This document shows positions 52,202 to 59,546 of a DNA stretch of 64,000 nucleotides, piece by piece. Numbering within the stretch: position 1 is the first letter of the stretch; each line of letters starts with the position of its first letter. The stretch is taken from contig NZ_JAGQCD010000015.1 in NCBI RefSeq assembly GCF_024345975.1, positions 1 through 64,000 of the forward strand, read 5' to 3'. The DNA is from Cyanobium sp. Cruz-8D1 (GTDB taxonomy: Bacteria > Cyanobacteriota > Cyanobacteriia > PCC-6307 > Cyanobiaceae). The position numbers were made by a program, and so were the translations under genes. The notes beneath the pieces were generated by a model, which was not told the origin of the DNA, did no database searches, and worked only from the letters and a program-made list of their open reading frames with translations.

Positions 52202-53377
52202 TCAGCGGATGTCGTAGCGGAGCCAGCGGCAGTCGATGCCTCCATTGCTCACCGGCACCCGGCGGCTGGCCTTCATGCGCAGGGCCCCCGTGAGCGCCGG
52301 GTTGCCGCTCAGCAGCCATAGGGTCCAGCCGCTGCAGCGTTCCTTCAGCATCCGTCCCAGATCCCCGTAGAGCGCCTCAAGGTCGTCATCGGCACCGAGA
52401 CGCTCGCCGTAGGGCGGGTTGCACACCAGCACCCCGGGGGTTTCCGGGGGGCGGAAATCGCGGCAGTCCCCCTCCTGCAGGTCGACCCAGTCGGCCACGC
52501 CGGCCGCCGCCGCGTTGCTGCGGGCCATGGTCAGCACGGCCGGATCCCGCTCCAGGCCCACAACCGGGGCCAGGGGTTCGCCGCCTGGGAGGTTGGTGCG
52601 CGCCAGGGCGATGGCAGCGGCCCGCTCCCGCTGCCACAGGGCGGCATCGAAATCGGGCCAGCGTTCCAGGCTGAACGGGCGCTCCAGGCCCGGGGCGCGG
52701 CCGAGGGCCCGGCAGGCGGCCTCGATCAACAGGGTGCCGGAACCGCAGAAGGGATCGGCCAACGGCACACTCCCGTCCCAGCCGGTGTGGGCGATCAAAC
52801 CGGCGGCCAGATTCTCCTTCAGGGGAGCCAGGCCCATGGCGGCCCGGTAACCGCGCCTGTGCAGGCTGGCGCCGCCGCCATCGAGGCTGAGCACCGCCTC
52901 GGGGCCGCTGCCGCCCGGGCGGCCGGGACTGAGGTGCAGGTGCAGCACCAGGTCGGGATCATCCAGGTCCACGGAGGAGCGGGACCCCCACACCTGGCGC
53001 TGCCGGTCCACCAGGGCGTTTTTCACCTGCAGGGCGCTGTAGTGGCTGTGGTTGAGCCCGGGCACGCTGCCGCTGGCTTCCACCCGGAAGCTGAGCTGGG
53101 GCGGCAGCCAACGCTCCCAGTCGGCGGCCCGCTGCACGCCGTCGTAGAGCTCCTCGCGGCCGCGGCAGGGGAAGCGGGCCAGCTGGCGCAGGAAGCGGAA
53201 CGGCAGCCGGGCCTGCAGGTGCAACCGGTAGAAGGTGGCCGCATCGGCCCGCAGGCCGACGGCGCGCCGCAGGGGGCGTACCTCAAGGGCGCCGAGGGCT
53301 GACAGTTCTGCCGCCGCCGGCTCCTCCAGCCCCGGTGGGACCACGGCGATGACGTCGAAGCAGGAGGGGGTGGCCAT
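52202..53377 (-). CDS. THUMP-type SAM-dependent RNA methyltransferase (RlmL N-terminal/Trm14-like)
   Basis: This 391-residue protein has an N-terminal ferredoxin-like/THUMP region (GLEEPAAAELSALGALEVRPL, FRFLRQLARFPCRGREELYDGV) and a Rossmann methyltransferase domain. DPFCGSGTLLIEAACRALGRAPG is near 210, VVGLERDP follows, and the catalytic VCNPPYGERLG is near 319. The N-P-P-Y motif indicates N-methylation of a base, as in 23S rRNA G2445 (RlmL) or tRNA guanosine-6 enzymes. Which RNA is modified cannot be told. The start MATPSCFDVIAVVPPGLE is typical. Confidence 0.9.
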   Translation of the reverse strand: MATPSCFDVIAVVPPGLEEPAAAELSALGALEVRPLRRAVGLRADAATFYRLHLQARLPFRFLRQLARFPCRGREELYDGVQRAADWERWLPPQLSFRVEASGSVPGLNHSHYSALQVKNALVDRQRQVWGSRSSVDLDDPDLVLHLHLSPGRPGGSGPEAVLSLDGGGASLHRRGYRAAMGLAPLKENLAAGLIAHTGWDGSVPLADPFCGSGTLLIEAACRALGRAPGLERPFSLERWPDFDAALWQRERAAAIALARTNLPGGEPLAPVVGLERDPAVLTMARSNAAAAGVADWVDLQEGDCRDFRPPETPGVLVCNPPYGERLGADDDLEALYGDLGRMLKERCSGWTLWLLSGNPALTGALRMKASRRVPVSNGGIDCRWLRYDIR

Positions 53378-53438
53378 CCCCCCATGCTGCTTGCCGGCGG
53401 GCGGCCCGGAGATGGCACGATGCCCGTCTTCGGACAAA

Positions 53439-54440
53439 CTAGGGGGTTGGGTAGGTCAGTGGTGAATTGCGGAGTTGTTGTTCTGTCTCAGCCATTCGCG
53501 CTGACACATGGTCGCCTGGCTTGAGCTGCTGGGAGGGTGTTTTTAGTTCGATGCTGAATCCACACGCTGATGTCTTGAGCTGATGCTCGCTCTGGACGTC
53601 TGGCCGCGGCCTGTTGGCCATGCAGACGTGCTCAAGAAGGCCATTGATCCAGATTTCAACCCGTGCTGGAGCATCGGCGTGCCCAACAAAAGCCCAGCCC
53701 TTGATCTGATCTTTTTGTACTTCTTCAAGTCGGCCCTGCCAGCCCTGTTGCTGGCGAACTTCGCGGCGATAGAGATCGGGTGATACTTGGATACTGGCTC
53801 TGCAGGCGGCCTTGCTGGCGGCATCCAGATTGAGCCTCAGGAAGTGATCCAATTGATCAACAAGCAAATCGGGATCCAAAAGGGCCTTTTCATAGGAGAC
53901 CAGCAGACAGGGCCGATCGATTTGATCCAGGAATCTCACCAGGCGGCGGTATTCTCTAAGGCTCTGCGTGAGTTGACTTTGTAAGCTTTCGCCCTTGGAG
54001 ACCTGGCGCCGGCCCGCGATGGCAAGAATGTCGCGAAAGATCACCACAAGGTAGGGACGTCTTAGCAGCCTGAGCAGCGATGGCTCTAGAACCTGACGGG
54101 ATGGAAGCTTGAAGCCCCACAGGTTGTGATCCTGATTGCGTTGTTCAATCAATAGCAGCAATTCCCTGCGCTGTCGTGGCTGCATGAGTGCTGCGAGCTG
54201 TTGATCTTCGTGGGTGCCTGTAGCTGTTTTCTCACCCATGAAAACATCTGCCGCTTTGAGCACGGCCGCCAGCATGGAGGTACCGGAACGTCCCAACCCT
54301 GCCACTACAACAGTGCCTGCTGAGTCTTGATCTTTGGCATTGGCATTGAGAAGCCAGAATCCAGAGTTCCGATGGCTTTCTGCGCCGCCACCCAGCATGC
54401 TGATGGCTTCAGATTTTGGGCGAAACTGCTTGAACATCAT
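53439..54440 (-). CDS. Sulfotransferase-like P-loop protein with C-terminal carbohydrate-associated domain
   Basis: The 333-residue protein opens its conserved part with VVVAGLGRSGTSMLAAVLKAA (about 43-63), the 5-prime phosphosulfate-binding loop of sulfotransferases. FGFKLPSRQVLEP-like and RRPYLVVIFRDILAI segments follow. The last 80 residues (GWAFVGHADAPARVEIWINGLL, ANRPRPDVQ, GFSIELKTPSQQLKPGDHV) match a small beta domain found in many sugar-handling transferases. It may add sulfate to capsule sugars, or only resemble such enzymes. It overlaps the downstream end of the KpsC-like gene by four bases and is probably its operon partner. Confidence 0.72.
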   Translation of the reverse strand: MMFKQFRPKSEAISMLGGGAESHRNSGFWLLNANAKDQDSAGTVVVAGLGRSGTSMLAAVLKAADVFMGEKTATGTHEDQQLAALMQPRQRRELLLLIEQRNQDHNLWGFKLPSRQVLEPSLLRLLRRPYLVVIFRDILAIAGRRQVSKGESLQSQLTQSLREYRRLVRFLDQIDRPCLLVSYEKALLDPDLLVDQLDHFLRLNLDAASKAACRASIQVSPDLYRREVRQQQGWQGRLEEVQKDQIKGWAFVGHADAPARVEIWINGLLEHVCMANRPRPDVQSEHQLKTSACGFSIELKTPSQQLKPGDHVSARMAETEQQLRNSPLTYPTP

Positions 54441-56062
54441 GAATGGATGATCGGCAAGAAGGCGGCCAGGTGCTGCAGGCTGAGGGCGAGGCGTGAGGGT
54501 GGACTGGCCTGCAGCGCCATCAATTGCTCAACAGCCTGTTCAGGAGTGATGAACCAGCCGCAGCGCTGGTTCACATAGCTGGGATAGGCCATCAGGGCCC
54601 CAAAGACCAATTCGTCCAATGTAAGTTGGCGTCCGCGACGCTCGCAGTGCAGTTGATCCTTGGTGAGACCCCAGCCAGCATAAAAGGGCAGTCCATGGCA
54701 GACCACGGGGACCTGTCTGAGCAGGGCCTCAAAGCCTGTGCCGGAAGTGAGAACATGGACGCGATCCACCTGGTTCAGCAGCGTATCGATCGCGATGTGT
54801 GGCAGAACGGCATCCACAACACTTGGAATGGTGCTCTCACCTTCACCCGCTGGCCTTCGCCCATTGGCGACGAAAGGGTGAGGTTTATAGATCAAGTAAG
54901 CGTCGGGCTCTAATCTGCGGGCAGCTGTGGCAAGGGCCAGGTTGGTGCGAATGCCCGGGGCCCCGTAGCGGATGGAGGCATCTTGTTCAACCTGCCCCAC
55001 CACCAGCACCACAGGCTTGTGGTGATAGGGGCGTTTCCAGTTCTGGCCTTTCAGATTGTATTTGCTAAGGGAAGCCGATAGGATCACGGAACGCAGTCGT
55101 TGGGCTCGCAAGTATTCATCGACATGGAAGCAGTGCTCTTGAAGGAATATCTCCAGGGCGCTGGGGCAAGTGGCATCAAAGTAAATTCCAACCGCATCAA
55201 CCGCCAGGGAGAGCGGCAGCTGGAGATGGGCACCCCGTCCGCTGGATCGCAGAAATCCGTCCTCCAGTTGAATCAGTGGTTTTTTCACATCAAGCTGGAG
55301 CGCGCGCTTGTTTGCCGCTCTGCCAAGGACAGCTGAGGCCAGAGCCTTGCGACTGGGCCTGGCGTGGGTTTGGCGAAAGCGCAGTTGGCTTCCTGCCAGG
55401 TAGTAGCGCAATGTTCGGTGATGAAACGGGTGGATCCCGAACGCCTCAATTCGCTCTGGAAAGCGACGTCGTTGCTGCAGTTGCAAGCCGACCAGTTCGA
55501 TGATCTGCTCCGGCTCACAGGCCTGGTGGCGGGTTGGATCCCAATACGTGCTCTTCTCGATCAGCCATCGGTGCAGCAGTGCGAGTTGCCATTGGCGGCT
55601 GGACGGCAGGTGCGGAAGCCCATGCACCGGAAGTTTCCAGATCAGCGCTTCCAGGCCCCAGCGCCAATCATTGGTGATCACTGCAGAAGCTGCTGCCAGA
55701 AGTTGCGCCGGGTGCTGACGTTGGTGTCCAAGATCAAGGACGCTGTCGTTTGGATACAGTTGGTAGGCGAGCCTTTCCATGCGCTGGCCTTGCCGCCGGT
55801 TGGTCAGCAGTACGAAGGGCTGCTCCGGTGGAGTGGCCAAGTGGCGCGGATTCCAGCCACTGATTCCCGAGTGCCGCCAGCAACTGAGTAGCCTCTCGAT
55901 GCGCTTCTCCTGGCTGGGAAGGAGTGGGGAGAGTCCCGGGGATGGTGTGTTCCAGTCACACCGGCTCAAAGGCTGCCATCCCCCCAGCCTGTGGAACCAC
56001 GTAGGCTGCTCAAGTCCGAACAGGGGAGCCAGGGAGTTACCCATCGGGGTGGGCCAGGTCAT
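54437..56062 (-). CDS. kpsC: KpsC-type capsule polysaccharide (beta-Kdo) transferase
   Basis: This 541-residue protein of the Capsule_synth (KpsC/KpsS) family has a complete C-terminal module: LIQLEDGFLRSSGRGAHL near 261, VDAVGIYFDATCPSALEIFL, LSKYNLKGQNW, VGQVEQDASIRYG, YLIYKPHP, VLTSGTGFEALLRQVPVVCHG near 435 and PFYAGWGLTKDQ. The first 190 residues look like the degraded end of a second module (ITNDWRWGLEALIWKLPVHGLP). E. coli KpsC has two full modules that alternate beta-Kdo linkages on the lipid-borne capsule linker. This version may therefore add only one linkage type. It lies back to back with a reductase gene. Confidence 0.85.
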   Translation of the reverse strand: MTWPTPMGNSLAPLFGLEQPTWFHRLGGWQPLSRCDWNTPSPGLSPLLPSQEKRIERLLSCWRHSGISGWNPRHLATPPEQPFVLLTNRRQGQRMERLAYQLYPNDSVLDLGHQRQHPAQLLAAASAVITNDWRWGLEALIWKLPVHGLPHLPSSRQWQLALLHRWLIEKSTYWDPTRHQACEPEQIIELVGLQLQQRRRFPERIEAFGIHPFHHRTLRYYLAGSQLRFRQTHARPSRKALASAVLGRAANKRALQLDVKKPLIQLEDGFLRSSGRGAHLQLPLSLAVDAVGIYFDATCPSALEIFLQEHCFHVDEYLRAQRLRSVILSASLSKYNLKGQNWKRPYHHKPVVLVVGQVEQDASIRYGAPGIRTNLALATAARRLEPDAYLIYKPHPFVANGRRPAGEGESTIPSVVDAVLPHIAIDTLLNQVDRVHVLTSGTGFEALLRQVPVVCHGLPFYAGWGLTKDQLHCERRGRQLTLDELVFGALMAYPSYVNQRCGWFITPEQAVEQLMALQASPPSRLALSLQHLAAFLPIIHS

Positions 56063-56101
56063 GCAAAGTTAGGCGTTGGTGCGGCAGGGGGCTTCAGGTT
56101 G

Positions 56102-56896
56102 ATGGCCCAGAGGGTGGTGATTTCGGGAGCAAGCCGAGGCCTTGGTGCCGCCTTGGCCGAGGCCATGGCCGAGCCAGGGGTTGCGCTCTTGCTGTTGGCC
56201 CGGCATGGGGAGAACTTGCGCCAGGTTGCAGAGCGTTGTGTTCAGAAAGGAGCGGAGGTCTATTGGAGGGCCCTTGATGTGCGCCATCGCGAGGCTGTGG
56301 CGGATGCCGTAGAAGCGTTCGCGAGCCGCGGAGGTGTGCATCTTCTGATCGCCAATGCCGGTGTGGTGGCCCTGGAGGACACGCCAACCGACCTGGGCCC
56401 AGATTGGGAGCAACTTCGGGAACAGATTGATCACAACCTCACTTGTACGCTCTCATTGCTCCAGGCGGGACTGAGCCTGCCTATGGACCAGCGACCGCAT
56501 CTTCATTGCGTGGTCGTGAGTTCTCTGAATGCCTTTCTGCCGCTTGGAGAGGCACCAGGTTACTGCGTGGCCAAAGCCGCCCAGCACGCCCTGGTGGCAG
56601 CACTCGATGACTTCTACGCTTGCCGCCCTGAGCCCCGTACCGAAGTCGTTTTCAGTCTGGTATGTCCAGGTTTCGTGGCCACGGCCATGGCGATTGACTA
56701 TCCGGGCCCTCGACCCTTCGAATGCAGTGCTCAACAAGCTGCACAACGAATCCTGCGCGGTCTTCGGGCTGGTCACAAGGTCATTGTGTTCCCCCGTCGG
56801 CTGGCTTTGCTGCTCTGGATCGGGCAACGCTTACCCAAGCCCATCCTGCGCTGGATCCTTGCTCCTAGCCGGGCCTATCGAGGCTCTTGGCCATGA
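56102..56896 (+). CDS. Short-chain dehydrogenase/reductase of the lipid-capsule locus
   Basis: This 264-residue SDR has the NADPH motif ISGASRGLGAALAEAM at 7-22, NAGVVALED, VVVSSLNAFLPLG with the catalytic Ser, and YCVAKAAQHALVAALDD with Tyr155 and Lys159. The late part (CPGFVATAM and LPKPILRWIL) ends with a hydrophobic, membrane-leaning tail. The layout resembles 3-ketosphinganine reductase and related lipid reductases more than FabG. With the neighbouring oxoamine synthase, reduction of a 3-keto sphingoid base is a plausible role (inference). It is the only plus-strand gene between two minus-strand groups, and its end overlaps the GNAT gene by 32 bases tail to tail. Confidence 0.85.
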   Translation: MAQRVVISGASRGLGAALAEAMAEPGVALLLLARHGENLRQVAERCVQKGAEVYWRALDVRHREAVADAVEAFASRGGVHLLIANAGVVALEDTPTDLGPDWEQLREQIDHNLTCTLSLLQAGLSLPMDQRPHLHCVVVSSLNAFLPLGEAPGYCVAKAAQHALVAALDDFYACRPEPRTEVVFSLVCPGFVATAMAIDYPGPRPFECSAQQAAQRILRGLRAGHKVIVFPRRLALLLWIGQRLPKPILRWILAPSRAYRGSWP

Positions 56897-57986
56897 TCAG
56901 ATGAGACATCACCTGCTCACCTCCATAGAGCTTCAGAAAGCGAAGCATCGGTTGGTTATCTTCAAGGATCCAGCCCATGCTGGCTGATGAGCTGCCGAAG
57001 GCCAATCCCTTGTTGATCAAGTGACTCAGCATGGCGATGGACGCTGTCAAAGAGAGTTGGGATCCCTGAAGCTCAGGGATGACCCCTAGAAGAGCGATCC
57101 TGCCATGTTCGCACTGACAGCGCCGCAATCGCAGTAACAACGTTGGCAAGTTCAGGAGCCCAAGCTTGGGGTTCAGGTTTGAGGCGATTTCCTTGGCGTT
57201 GGGGATCCCTAGGCAAATGGCAACAGGACGCCCGTGCAGAGAGACAAAGGAAAGTACTCCCCTCGGAAGCATCGTAAGAACCTTGAGGACCAGGTTTCTA
57301 GCCTCAGCCTTGCTGATCGATTCGAAACCCCAGTTGTTGCTCCAGCATTGGTTAATGAGGGTTTCAACCCACTCGCAACTGCGCTCAAGAGTCGACCACT
57401 TGGCTACTTCCAGTTGAAGCCCTTGCTGGGGCATGGCTTTGAGTAGCGGCGCCATCCGCCGTTGGAGCCGCAAGGCATTGCGTTCATCGGCCTGGAGGAA
57501 CGTCAGCAATCGCTTGGCACAGTAAAACCCGCAGGCCTCAAGATTATGGATGTAATGTCGTGGAGTTCGCGGGTAGCCATACAGATCAGAACAACGATTG
57601 TATTCCAGAAGACCACATTCGTCATGGACGGATGGATTGAAAGGGCCAATCAGAAATTCAGAGCCTCTGCTGCGTGTCCATGTTTCGGCGGTATGGGTTA
57701 GTGCTTGGGCGGCCTCTGGATTGTCAATGCAGTTGTAGAAGCCGAAGCGAGATGGCCCATCTTTTGGATGCATGGCCATGATCCTGCCAATGGTTTTGTC
57801 TCGATCCCTGAGAAGCCAGCGCCTGTGGGGTGTGCGCTTCAGATAGGGATGAAACCAGCTTGAGCTGCGCAAGGCTTCTTCGAATTGGTCGAACCAGTCG
57901 GGAGTCTGTTCGGGTGCCAGCCCGATGCCAAGCCCTGCTCTGAACCGGTGATGATCCAGGGCAGAATGGACTTCAACGACCCGCAT
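56865..57986 (-). CDS. GNAT-type acyltransferase family protein (candidate ceramide-synthase-like N-acyltransferase)
   Basis: This 373-residue protein has a GNAT-like fold in each half. The N-terminal half has RRWLLRDRDKTIGRIMAMHP, RFGFYNCIDNPEAAQAL, GPFNPSVHDECGLLEYN and HYIHNLEACGFYCAKRL, a pattern of a large, mostly uncharacterised bacterial family of about 370-400 residues. From memory this kind of protein occurs next to serine palmitoyltransferase genes and includes the bacterial ceramide synthase type; I could not verify that here. The start overlaps the stop of the oxoamine synthase gene by 14 bases, so it is made directly after it. N-acylation of an amino lipid is the favoured inference. 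Confidence 0.68.
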   Translation of the reverse strand: MRVVEVHSALDHHRFRAGLGIGLAPEQTPDWFDQFEEALRSSSWFHPYLKRTPHRRWLLRDRDKTIGRIMAMHPKDGPSRFGFYNCIDNPEAAQALTHTAETWTRSRGSEFLIGPFNPSVHDECGLLEYNRCSDLYGYPRTPRHYIHNLEACGFYCAKRLLTFLQADERNALRLQRRMAPLLKAMPQQGLQLEVAKWSTLERSCEWVETLINQCWSNNWGFESISKAEARNLVLKVLTMLPRGVLSFVSLHGRPVAICLGIPNAKEIASNLNPKLGLLNLPTLLLRLRRCQCEHGRIALLGVIPELQGSQLSLTASIAMLSHLINKGLAFGSSSASMGWILEDNQPMLRFLKLYGGEQVMSHLIMAKSLDRPG

Positions 57987-59172
57987 TGGTTTTGGTATGG
58001 CGAATGGCGCTGCTTAGATCACTCACGAGGTTGTGGATGCTGTCTCTGGTGTGGTCTGAGCGTACGAACAGTCGAAGACGGCAGCGATTGCTCGGAACAG
58101 TGGGAGGTGCGATGGGATAGACACTCCATCCCTGGGACAGCAGGTGATTGGCTGTGAGAAACGTGTGACGAAGATCGTTCAGCATGATGGGCACGATGCC
58201 CATACCAAGACTTTCGCCCACGTCAAGGCCCGCCCCCTGTGCGGTTTCCATCAGGTACTTGCCGTTAGCTTGGAGAGCGGCTACTCGCTCGGGTTCATTG
58301 CGCATCACAGCCAAAGCGGCACTTGCGGCGGCACAGCAGGGTGCATTGAGCCCCACGCTAAAACTGAAGCCGCTGGCGTGCAGCCTGAGGTGCTGGATCA
58401 CGTCTTGCTTGGCAGCGATGAAACCACCTGTAGAGGCGAGACTTTTGCTGAGAGTCCCCATCCAGATGTCAACCCTTCCGGGATCAATTCCCTGCTGTTG
58501 ATGACTGCCAAGGCCACCAGCACCCAGGACCCCAAGCCCGTGCGCTTCATCCACCATCAGCCAGGCTTGGTGTTGATCCCGCAGCATCAGGAGGCTATGG
58601 ATGTCGGGACTGTCGCCATCCATACTGAAATGCCCCTCCGTGACGATCAGGCAGCGGCGATACTGACGCCGGTGTTTGACGAGCAGCCTTTCAAGGCCTG
58701 CCGGGTCGTTGTGCGGAAAGACCAGGCGACGGGCGCCAGAGAGCTTGACGCCCATCTGGATACTGTTATGAGAATATTGGTCTACAATGACTAAGTCTCC
58801 ATGCTCCACCAAGGCTGCAATGGTGCTGACATTTGTTGCGTGCCCACTGACGAACACCAAGGCAGACTCCTGGCCGTATACCTCAGCAAGCTGGGCTTCT
58901 AGCCAGGCGTGATGGGGCAGCTCCCCAGCCATCAACCGACTTGCCGAGGTGGACAAGCCGTATTCCTTAAGGGCTTCTGAAGCTGCCTGAAGGACAAGAG
59001 GATGGGTCTTGAGGTCTAAGTAGTCATAAGAGGAAAACTGTTTCTGCCCCGGCGCGTTGTCTCGCTCTGCTTTCGAGAAGAAGGGCAGGTCCGATGCTTT
59101 GAGGCCATTGCGCCGCAACAGTCGCTCAACAAGCCTCTGACTGGCAAGTTGGGGAACTTCTTGCGAAAGCAT
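57973..59172 (-). CDS. Alpha-oxoamine synthase (serine palmitoyltransferase/BioF-like, PLP-dependent)
   Basis: This 399-residue fold-type I PLP enzyme condenses an amino acid with an acyl thioester, releasing CO2. Visible are FSSYDYLDLKTHP, GLSTSASRLMAGELPHH, FVSGHATNVSTIAAL, VDEAHGLGVLG and the PLP lysine K243 in GTLSKSLASTGGF. The GTLSKSLAS form differs from BioF and Kbl (GT-x-GKA) and resembles synthases that work with acyl carrier proteins in sphingolipid- or polyketide-type pathways. An ACP gene starts divergently 86 bases away. The ATG at 59172 was chosen because AGAGAAG precedes it and a TATAAT box lies further up; an in-frame ATG at 59208 would start before that box. Confidence 0.85.
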   Translation of the reverse strand: MLSQEVPQLASQRLVERLLRRNGLKASDLPFFSKAERDNAPGQKQFSSYDYLDLKTHPLVLQAASEALKEYGLSTSASRLMAGELPHHAWLEAQLAEVYGQESALVFVSGHATNVSTIAALVEHGDLVIVDQYSHNSIQMGVKLSGARRLVFPHNDPAGLERLLVKHRRQYRRCLIVTEGHFSMDGDSPDIHSLLMLRDQHQAWLMVDEAHGLGVLGAGGLGSHQQQGIDPGRVDIWMGTLSKSLASTGGFIAAKQDVIQHLRLHASGFSFSVGLNAPCCAAASAALAVMRNEPERVAALQANGKYLMETAQGAGLDVGESLGMGIVPIMLNDLRHTFLTANHLLSQGWSVYPIAPPTVPSNRCRLRLFVRSDHTRDSIHNLVSDLSSAIRHTKTNAGR

Positions 59173-59199
59173 TGCTTCTCTTTTTGCTTGGCCACCAAC

Positions 59200-59233
59200 A
59201 TTATACACCAGACTTGCTCAAGTATGCTATGAT
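59200..59233. promoter_or_regulatory. Divergent promoter elements between oxoamine synthase and ACP genes
   Basis: On the minus strand TATAAT (reverse of 59200-59205) can serve as a -10 box for the oxoamine synthase, 28 bases before its chosen start. On the plus strand TGCTATGAT (59225-59233) is an extended -10 box placed 26 bases before the ACP start. No good -35 box was found for either. The gap is AT-rich. Overlapping divergent control of both lipid operons is inferred. Confidence 0.45.
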
Positions 59234-59258
59234 ACCGTGACGAGGCTTTCAATGTATA

Positions 59259-59546
59259 ATGCCTTCCACTGTCAAAAGAATTGATCAAGCCCTTCTTCGT
59301 GAGATGTCCGATGATGAAATCGTGGCAGAGATTGCTGTGATCTTAAGAAGGGTTGTGCCCCACGATATTATTGATATCAAGCTCGACTCATTGCTTGTAG
59401 GCGATATCGGAATCGATTCCCTTGGAACATATGAACTCGTTATGGACGCCGAAGATCGGTTTGGTATTGAGATCGGGGACGATCAATTGTTAGAGCTTTC
59501 AACGGTTAGAGATATCGTTGATTTTGTAAAGGCACAAGTAGAATGA
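59259..59546 (+). CDS. Acyl carrier protein
   Basis: This 95-residue acidic carrier has the phosphopantetheine site GIDSLG with Ser54, preceded by LDSLLVGDI and followed by ELVMDAEDRFGIEIGDDQL, the usual helix II-III pattern. The first 20 residues form an extension not found in housekeeping AcpP. It would hold the growing or finished acyl chain for the ketosynthase encoded next and for the oxoamine synthase encoded divergently. Base composition is far more AT-rich than in most of the window (about 42 percent GC across 59341-59400). Its stop overlaps the ketosynthase start (ATGA). Confidence 0.92.
   Translation: MPSTVKRIDQALLREMSDDEIVAEIAVILRRVVPHDIIDIKLDSLLVGDIGIDSLGTYELVMDAEDRFGIEIGDDQLLELSTVRDIVDFVKAQVE

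Noticed and set aside
57973-59172. Oxoamine synthase as a biotin-pathway BioF
   Set aside because: No biotin genes are nearby, the PLP motif differs from BioF, and the ACP/ketosynthase/capsule context points elsewhere. Phylogeny would still be needed to exclude it fully.
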